From the NCBI GenBank assembly GCA_963931865.1, contig OZ007505.1, positions 7,871,415 to 7,935,414 of the forward strand: a stretch of 64,000 nucleotides of DNA. Direction: 5' to 3'. Shown piece after piece: positions 58,745 through 64,000 of this stretch. The translations under genes were made by a program, and so were the position numbers. The notes under the pieces were generated by a model. It was not told the DNA's origin. It was given only the letters and a program-made list of their open reading frames with translations, and searched no databases. How positions within the stretch are numbered: position 1 is the first letter of the stretch; each line of letters begins with the position of its first letter. The stretch is from Axinella damicornis. Its lineage: Eukaryota > Porifera > Demospongiae > Axinellida > Axinellidae.

Positions 58745-61700
58745 ATGAAAATGGCAACTGTACACGACGGAGATATAGCTGAGTATTTGCGTCAGTTATC
58801 GCCTTTTGTCGCTCTACTGGACAGACACCAACATTCCTGTGACACCAACTTAGCTGAACAGGTCGCATACCGCGGGGAAGAACACCTGCAGCTGTTGCTG
58901 ACGATATGTAATCGTGCTGAACAGTTGTCTCTCAATAGTGGTCCGTTTTCCGAATCTAGAGAGTTACATCGAGATCTGTGGGAGTTGTTTTCACTCGTGA
59001 ATCGAAAGCTGGGACGGTTCATTAATCTTGCGGAGGGATTCCATGACGGTGACGTTGTCAGAAGTACAACGCTGTGTACCACTAGCACTGTGTCCGTAGT
59101 TCACTGTGGAACTCGGGGTAGGCCATCTTTCTTCATTTCCAGATCTCAGTTGGAAGCATTCATGGAACTGGGATTTAGCTATTCAAAGATTGCTAGAATG
59201 CTGTGTATCTCTGAGCGGACATTGCAACGACGACGTGCAGAGCTGGGGTTGCCTGTTGGACGAAGTATGCTCTACTCAACCATTTCTGATGAAGAGTTGG
59301 ATGAGGTTGTCTCCAGTGTCATGCAGGTACATTTTACATGTGACTCACAGCCCCCCATATGCCTCCTCAGCTGGCTCTCTTCAAAAGGAACTCGAAGAGC
59401 GCCTGGTAACGTTGGGCGTGGTCTGATTGGTGCCGCCAGATTCCAGTTGCCATTAGTCAACGGCTCCCCCCCCCCCCCCCCCCCCATGTTGCCAGGCTCT
59501 GTCTTCCTTTTCAAACAGAGAGCCTGGGAACAAGGCTACCCGGTATTGGAAACCATTCCAGTTATCTCATCCGTGTAGTCTGGAAATTATGTGCAGATGT
59601 TAATAACTGATCGCTGACGCCTTTGCGAATTCAAGTGTAATTCACGGAGTGTGTACCGCATGCATGATATAACCAATTGCAAAATGAGAAAGCTCTGAAA
59701 TTTGCTGCTACTTATGTGACTTACTTTCTCTTTATCTCAATACAGATGAGTCCTAATTGTGGGTGTTCCATGATGATGGGTTCCCTTCGAGCCAGAGGGC
59801 TATACATACAACGGCAGAGAACCTTGGATTCGATGAAAAGGCTAGACCCTGTGAGCCAATCACTACGACAGAGAGTAACCACTTATCGAAGAGTGTATTC
59901 TGTCCCTGGCCCCAATTCCCTTTGGTAAGTTCTGTTCACATGCAATGACATGATGAACTACATGCATAATAGTTTAGCAAATGGATTGATGCGATTTGTG
60001 TGTGTGTGTGTTCCTTGTCAAACTCTTGCTGGTGCACACTATTATTCTCACTAATTTATTATCTGTACCTACAGGCACATAGACGGGCATCATAAGCTCA
60101 TCCGTTGGAAACTAATCATACATGGAGGTGATGATTATTGAGTTAACACTAAGATATAAGTAGTCAGTTGGACCAGGAGCTTATTGAAGCCCGCTTTGCG
60201 GGGCAAGAGAGCATGTAAACTCTACATTGTGACTAGATTGTAATTTTGGTAACACTAATGTCATTGGCCCTTTACCAACCAGTGACTGCAAAAGCCGTCA
60301 TCAGACTTTCAGCTTCATGATGTCACATCCGGCAATGACCTAGGTTATGCATCAGCAGAAATAGGGGAGGTGGGTGGGTGCACCCAAAAGGTGCAAACGT
60401 GTCTGTGCTTAGCCCTTGGTTGGAGCCATTTCTCGGGGTTTATTAAGCGGCCTAGAAAACAGTGGTCTCACCTTGTAGAGCCTTGAATTCCAGTGTTCAA
60501 GGCTGATTTTTCGAACACTGTGGTGGTGCCTTTCAATTTTCTGAACCTCGAACTCCATGAAGAATGTTTGAGAACATTGGGCATGGGCTGGAATCTTCCA
60601 GAACCAGCTGAATTGGGGAGCAGCAGTCGAAGTGGACACAATCGGGGAGTAGCAGTACTAGTTGAAGCAGACGCAATAGGGGGTGGGGAGGCAGCAGCCA
60701 AAACAGACGCAATCAGGGAGAAGTTGATATCAACGCGATTGGGGAGCAGCAGTTGAAGTGGATCGATGCAATCGGGGAGCAGCAGCTGAAGCGGACGCAA
60801 ACTGGTCCGGCCAAAACCGGACAGGCCGGACTGCTTGCTACGGCCATGAGCAAACTTGTGTGAGGGGCTCGCCCCAGTTATTTATGTGGCACAAATTTTC
60901 CCTACCAGGACAATTATTTTGGTGACACTAGTCATTAATTATTATTGCCCCTAGTTTCCTGTATCGCCGCGAAACTCAGGTGTTATACATAATACCACCT
61001 ATATCCATGCTCCTCGACCATTTCTTGGCCTGATCCTTGTTGGACCAATATTCACATCAACTGATTATATACACAATGTCATAAGTGTGTCATTGATATT
61101 TACAACAGCCCTATAGGCTAATAGCATCCGGTTAGGTTGGGGCCCTTGGTTTTGTCTGAAGGCTCTCATACAACAGGAAAGCCAAGGATGGCACACAAAA
61201 CAAGTAATAGTTGTATATGGGATTTGTACCCTGAGTGCAGTTTTATGTATTGGGGAGGGCAAACTGCACAAGGGGTACAAATCATACACCCTGGAAACGG
61301 TGATAAAGCTGACTTGTTTTTATAATACATGCTAATTGTCAATTATGAAGTGCTGAGTGGGTATTAGTGTATGTTAATTTGTACTCCACTGAAATGTATT
61401 TTTAGATAATTAGTTTTGAGAAGAAAACCACAGTTGCCATGGAGCCCCTACCTACCCTATATAGGGTACATGGATGCACCCTGGCTTCAAAGGCACTGCT
61501 TAGTGTAGGTACATGGGATTTGTTCACTGTGGTGGTGCCTTTCAAACGCCCACGCACGTGCACTATGGTACCCAAGTTCAAATTTGCACCGTAGTGCTTT
61601 TCGCTATCCTTGTGCACGCCTTCAAAACCTTTATAAAGATTAACATCACATGATTCCACATTTAGGTGGATTTTATTGCATTCCACTAAAATATAGCCTA

Positions 61701-63869
61701 TAATAGGTTAAGTAATTATATGCAACATTGCATTGTGTGGGCAGCAGGGTATACACAAACGTAGTAAGCTAAGATTCATCAGAGAACGCGGTAGCTTCTC
61801 AATTTAGGGATGGCCAAGGAAATTTCAAAATACCATACTGGTGCACCAGCAGGAAAACGGCCAAAGAAGCTACTACCCCCCAAACCAAGCATGCAGACAG
61901 AATGATACTGCCTAGCAGTTCACAAAAAACACTCGCAAACGTACTTGAGAGTATGCTGTAGTCGAGAAACAAGTCACTGTAAAACTCTAATTTCGTCGTC
62001 ATCTTCTTTCTCTTTGACTAGCATAGCTGGACAACAAAAGCTTCCTGAGCTAGTTCACTCACAGAACATGCAGCATCGCTTTCATCGTAGTAGCTCCTTT
62101 CGGCCCTTTTGACTACATACTGGCAAGAACGGCACTGCTGGCTAGCTACATTCCGTGAATTGCTAGCACGAAGCCATTTTGATGCAACCAGAGGTCACGC
62201 GTGCCAAATGCGCATGCGCAGTTCACATGCAAATGCACGTTGCATTCTTTTTTACTCCATTTCGAGCGCTTGCTGATCAGCTGAATCCTTGTGAATCCAT
62301 CATCTGGTGCCTCACTACCGCTGTGAGGAATTTCTACCAACCTGTTCTTGCCAAGATCTATCGTGACTATGCCATCATGGAGGCGTGGCTTTCTTTCATG
62401 ACGTAACTACAGTGTGCGGAACATGTACCAATACTATACTGTGAGTGAGGGCTAGAGTTTTGGAATACTCATATTATTAGTGGTAATAGAATGAAGCATC
62501 AAATCCTGCTCAGTGCCCAGCAGAACGTTCACGTCCATCAAGAGGAACGAGGCTAACATGGCAATTAATAAAATCTGACATCAGGCCCAGTACCCCCGTA
62601 CTCTTACGGTGACGTGGTGTACCATGACTAAGAAGTTACACATTTCATGCGCTTGAAAAAGTACACAAACTAGAGGCAAAAAAATCTTCTCCCAAAAATT
62701 ATAAAGGATTTAGTGATGGCCTGTCACATTCGAACCTCTCGAAAAAGCGAAGAAACAAGGAGAATGGCATTAACCAGGCTCAGTCCCATCCCATCCCTAA
62801 ATTCTACATTTTTCAATGGGATGGGGCTGAGCCTGGTTAATGCCATTCTCCTTGTTTCTTCGCTTTTTCGAGAGGTTGAATAATTCCGAATGTGACAGGC
62901 CATCACTAAATCCTTTTTAATTTTTGGGAGAACATTTTTTGCCTCTAGTATAATTATATAGTTGGCTTACCTTTGGCCGGTAGGCAGTACGCGTCATGCC
63001 CTTCAAATCAGATGGGCAGTCTGAGAATTATATACTTTTATGGCATGTGTTAACACTTTCCTGTACAATAGCTATGTAGTCTATCGGTTATATAGCACAT
63101 TTGAGTTACAGTTGATTATGTTCTCACTCGTACAGGAATTGATGGCTACTCACGCTGTGTTGTGTATGTGCAGTGCTCAAACAACAACACCGCTGACACT
63201 GTGCTGCAGTTGTTTACCAGTGCATGTGATCAGTATGGTGCACCATCTCGTGTTCGATGTGACCATGGTGTAGAGAATGTAGATGTGGCTCGCTGGATGC
63301 TTAATGTTCGAGGATTGAATCGTTCCAGTGTGATAACTGGTAGCTCTGTTCATAACCAGCGAATTGAACGACTGTGGAGAGAGGTACACAGGCTGGTAGT
63401 GAGACCCTTCAAGAGTTTGTTCTACTATATGGAAGACGAGAACATGCTGGATCCACTGAATGAGTTACACCTGTTCTGTCTGCACTTGGTGTTCCTACCG
63501 CGCATTAACCTGGCCTTGAAAGAATTCATGCTCCAGTACAATGAACACCCAATGCGAACCGCCAACAACCTTAGTCCACGTCAACAATTTTGTTTAGGTG
63601 TGCACGCTCTACAGAACACTGGAAGAATCGAAATTCAAGACGTTCTGGACCCAGACTGTAGTTATGGAGTAGATGAAGAGGGTCCTATTCCACAACTCCA
63701 GAGTGAAGACCCGGTATTGGTGAACCCTCCCAGTATTCCGTTGGACCCTCATCAAAGCATTATCACGGACTATATCCGTAATGTACAAGCACTTACAGAT
63801 GATAGCAATCATGGAGTAACACACTATTTGCAAACCTTGCAGTTGGTAGATTCGTGGAGAATTCTCTGA
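58745..63869 (+). CDS. Spliced DDE integrase-core protein
   Basis: Four exons: 58745-59326, 59746-59924, 60075-60127, 63136-63869; phases agree and give 515 residues. The start is the first ATG of [10 protein letters not shown]; an in-frame ATG at 58646 would add 33 residues. A helix-turn-helix ([20 protein letters not shown], about 140-160) precedes an arginine-rich linker. The catalytic core has [20 protein letters not shown] (Asp257), [11 protein letters not shown] (Asp314) and [10 protein letters not shown] (Glu349), a DD34E triad. The C-terminal part includes [16 protein letters not shown]. This is the integrase core family that I know as many multi-exon genes in cnidarians, sponges and fish. 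It is complete, with introns, and has no gag or reverse transcriptase, so it is either a host gene or a spliced DNA-transposon gene. It is divergent from the HECT gene. Confidence 0.9.
60520..60800 (+). mobile_element. Family D element, truncated copy 6
   Basis: GAACCTCGAACTCCATGAAG, AATCTTCCAGAACCAGCTGA and then about six irregular AATCGGGGAGCAGCAG units stop without the hairpin end. It lies in the 3-kb last intron of the integrase gene. Confidence 0.75.
60801..62668. other. Intronic stretch with little recognisable
   Basis: This part of the last integrase intron holds no supported exon of that gene. GTGGTGGTGCCTTTCAA occurs at about 60520 and again at 61530. The only candidate coding frame is the small membrane ORF on the minus strand at 61799-62002, listed separately. 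Confidence 0.4.
61799..62002 (-). CDS. Possible small single-pass membrane protein
   Basis: A 67-codon frame begins [16 protein letters not shown] in an acceptable start context. It has one strong hydrophobic segment of about 25 residues ([20 protein letters not shown] plus LLVHQ) and ends with a short polar tail before the stop. The composition looks more protein-like than the surrounding chance frames. I do not recognise the family, and it could still be a chance ORF in an intron of the integrase gene. Confidence 0.3.
   Translation of the reverse strand: MTTKLEFYSDLFLDYSILSSTFASVFCELLGSIILSACLVWGVVASLAVFLLVHQYGILKFPWPSLN
62669..62949. repeat. Long hairpin, arms about 130 bp
   Basis: ACTAGAGGCAAAAAAATCTT, GGATTTAGTGATGGCCTGTC, CGAAAAAGCGAAGAAACAAG and GGCATTAACCAGGCTCAG pair with CTGAGCCTGGTTAATGCCAT, CTTGTTTCTTCGCTTTTTCG, GACAGGCCATCACTAAATCC and ATTTTTTGCCTCTAGT. 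The loop is about 25 bp. A small insertion (AATAATTC) in the right arm is the main mismatch. It lies in the last integrase intron and would form a strong RNA hairpin in the pre-mRNA. Confidence 0.93.
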
Positions 63870-63937
63870 TGACATAATTAGTGATTTCATCATTCTGTGA
63901 ATTTGATTAAAACTTATCAGACAGCTATTTTACTGCT

Positions 63938-63975
63938 AGTCTCATGCCCAGATGAGGGTCTGGGAACAAGACTAT
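63938..63975. repeat. Mini hairpin element
   Basis: TAGTCTCATGCCCAGA pairs imperfectly with TCTGGGAACAAGACTA around GAGGG. It is similar to 22648-22696. It lies just downstream of the integrase gene. Confidence 0.75.
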
Positions 63976-64000
63976 CTTACTGCATGATAGTATAATCAGC

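Noticed and set aside
63162..63869. Treating the integrase frame at the right edge as a lone single-exon pseudogene
   Set aside because: Upstream exons at 58745, 59746 and 60075 join it in phase and supply the first catalytic Asp, so it is the last exon of a complete gene.

Overview
This is nuclear DNA of an animal. It has split genes with GT-AG introns, metazoan gene families (mitochondrial ClpX, SUGP1, a mannose-6-phosphate-receptor-like protein, an acid ceramidase/NAAA-type amidase, a HECT ubiquitin ligase), and introns packed with inverted-repeat elements and minisatellites. The large intronless beta-helix/multi-TM protein and the spliced integrase-core gene are of kinds I associate with sponges and other early-branching animals. 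A demosponge is my best guess; this is inference, not proof.

Layout, left to right. (1) 1-3.67 kb: repeats only. (2) 3.67-9.57 kb, plus: the last seven exons of CLPX, with a decayed DIRS-like retroelement and several repeats in its introns. (3) 10.39-14.28 kb, minus: a 1297-residue single-exon membrane protein with a beta-helix-like ectodomain. (4) 14.3-19.8 kb: no gene recognised; several terminal-inverted-repeat elements. (5) 19.86-26.86 kb, minus: SUGP1-like splicing factor in eight exons; one intron holds a 2.2-kb satellite of 49-bp units that is itself split by a transposon. (6) 27.04-39.48 kb, plus: a type I membrane protein with two mannose-6-phosphate-receptor-homology repeats, start codons only 179 bp from SUGP1. 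(7) 39.93-44.69 kb, minus: a complete seven-exon acid ceramidase/NAAA-family lysosomal amidase, tail to tail with the receptor. (8) 44.7-50.9 kb: repeats, an OTU-domain relic, two doubtful exons. (9) 50.94-58.04 kb, minus: a six-exon HECT E3 ligase carrying three tandem VDLTDD motifs and a CUE-like segment. (10) 58.75-63.87 kb, plus: a four-exon gene for a DDE integrase-core protein, head to head with the ligase across a short array of dimeric tandem repeats.

All exon joins reported were checked by hand for splice signals and reading phase; they agree throughout the HECT, SUGP1, receptor, amidase, ClpX and integrase genes. Family assignments rest on motifs I recognise, without database searches. 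Most of the remaining DNA is derived from a few families of palindromic elements that begin near TAGCCTCGTTCCCAGGCC. Several of these are flanked by direct repeats of 8-10 bp that look like target-site duplications. No tRNA, rRNA or CRISPR array was recognised. The most interesting inference is that the HECT gene may encode a SUMO-targeted ubiquitin ligase of HECT rather than RING type.
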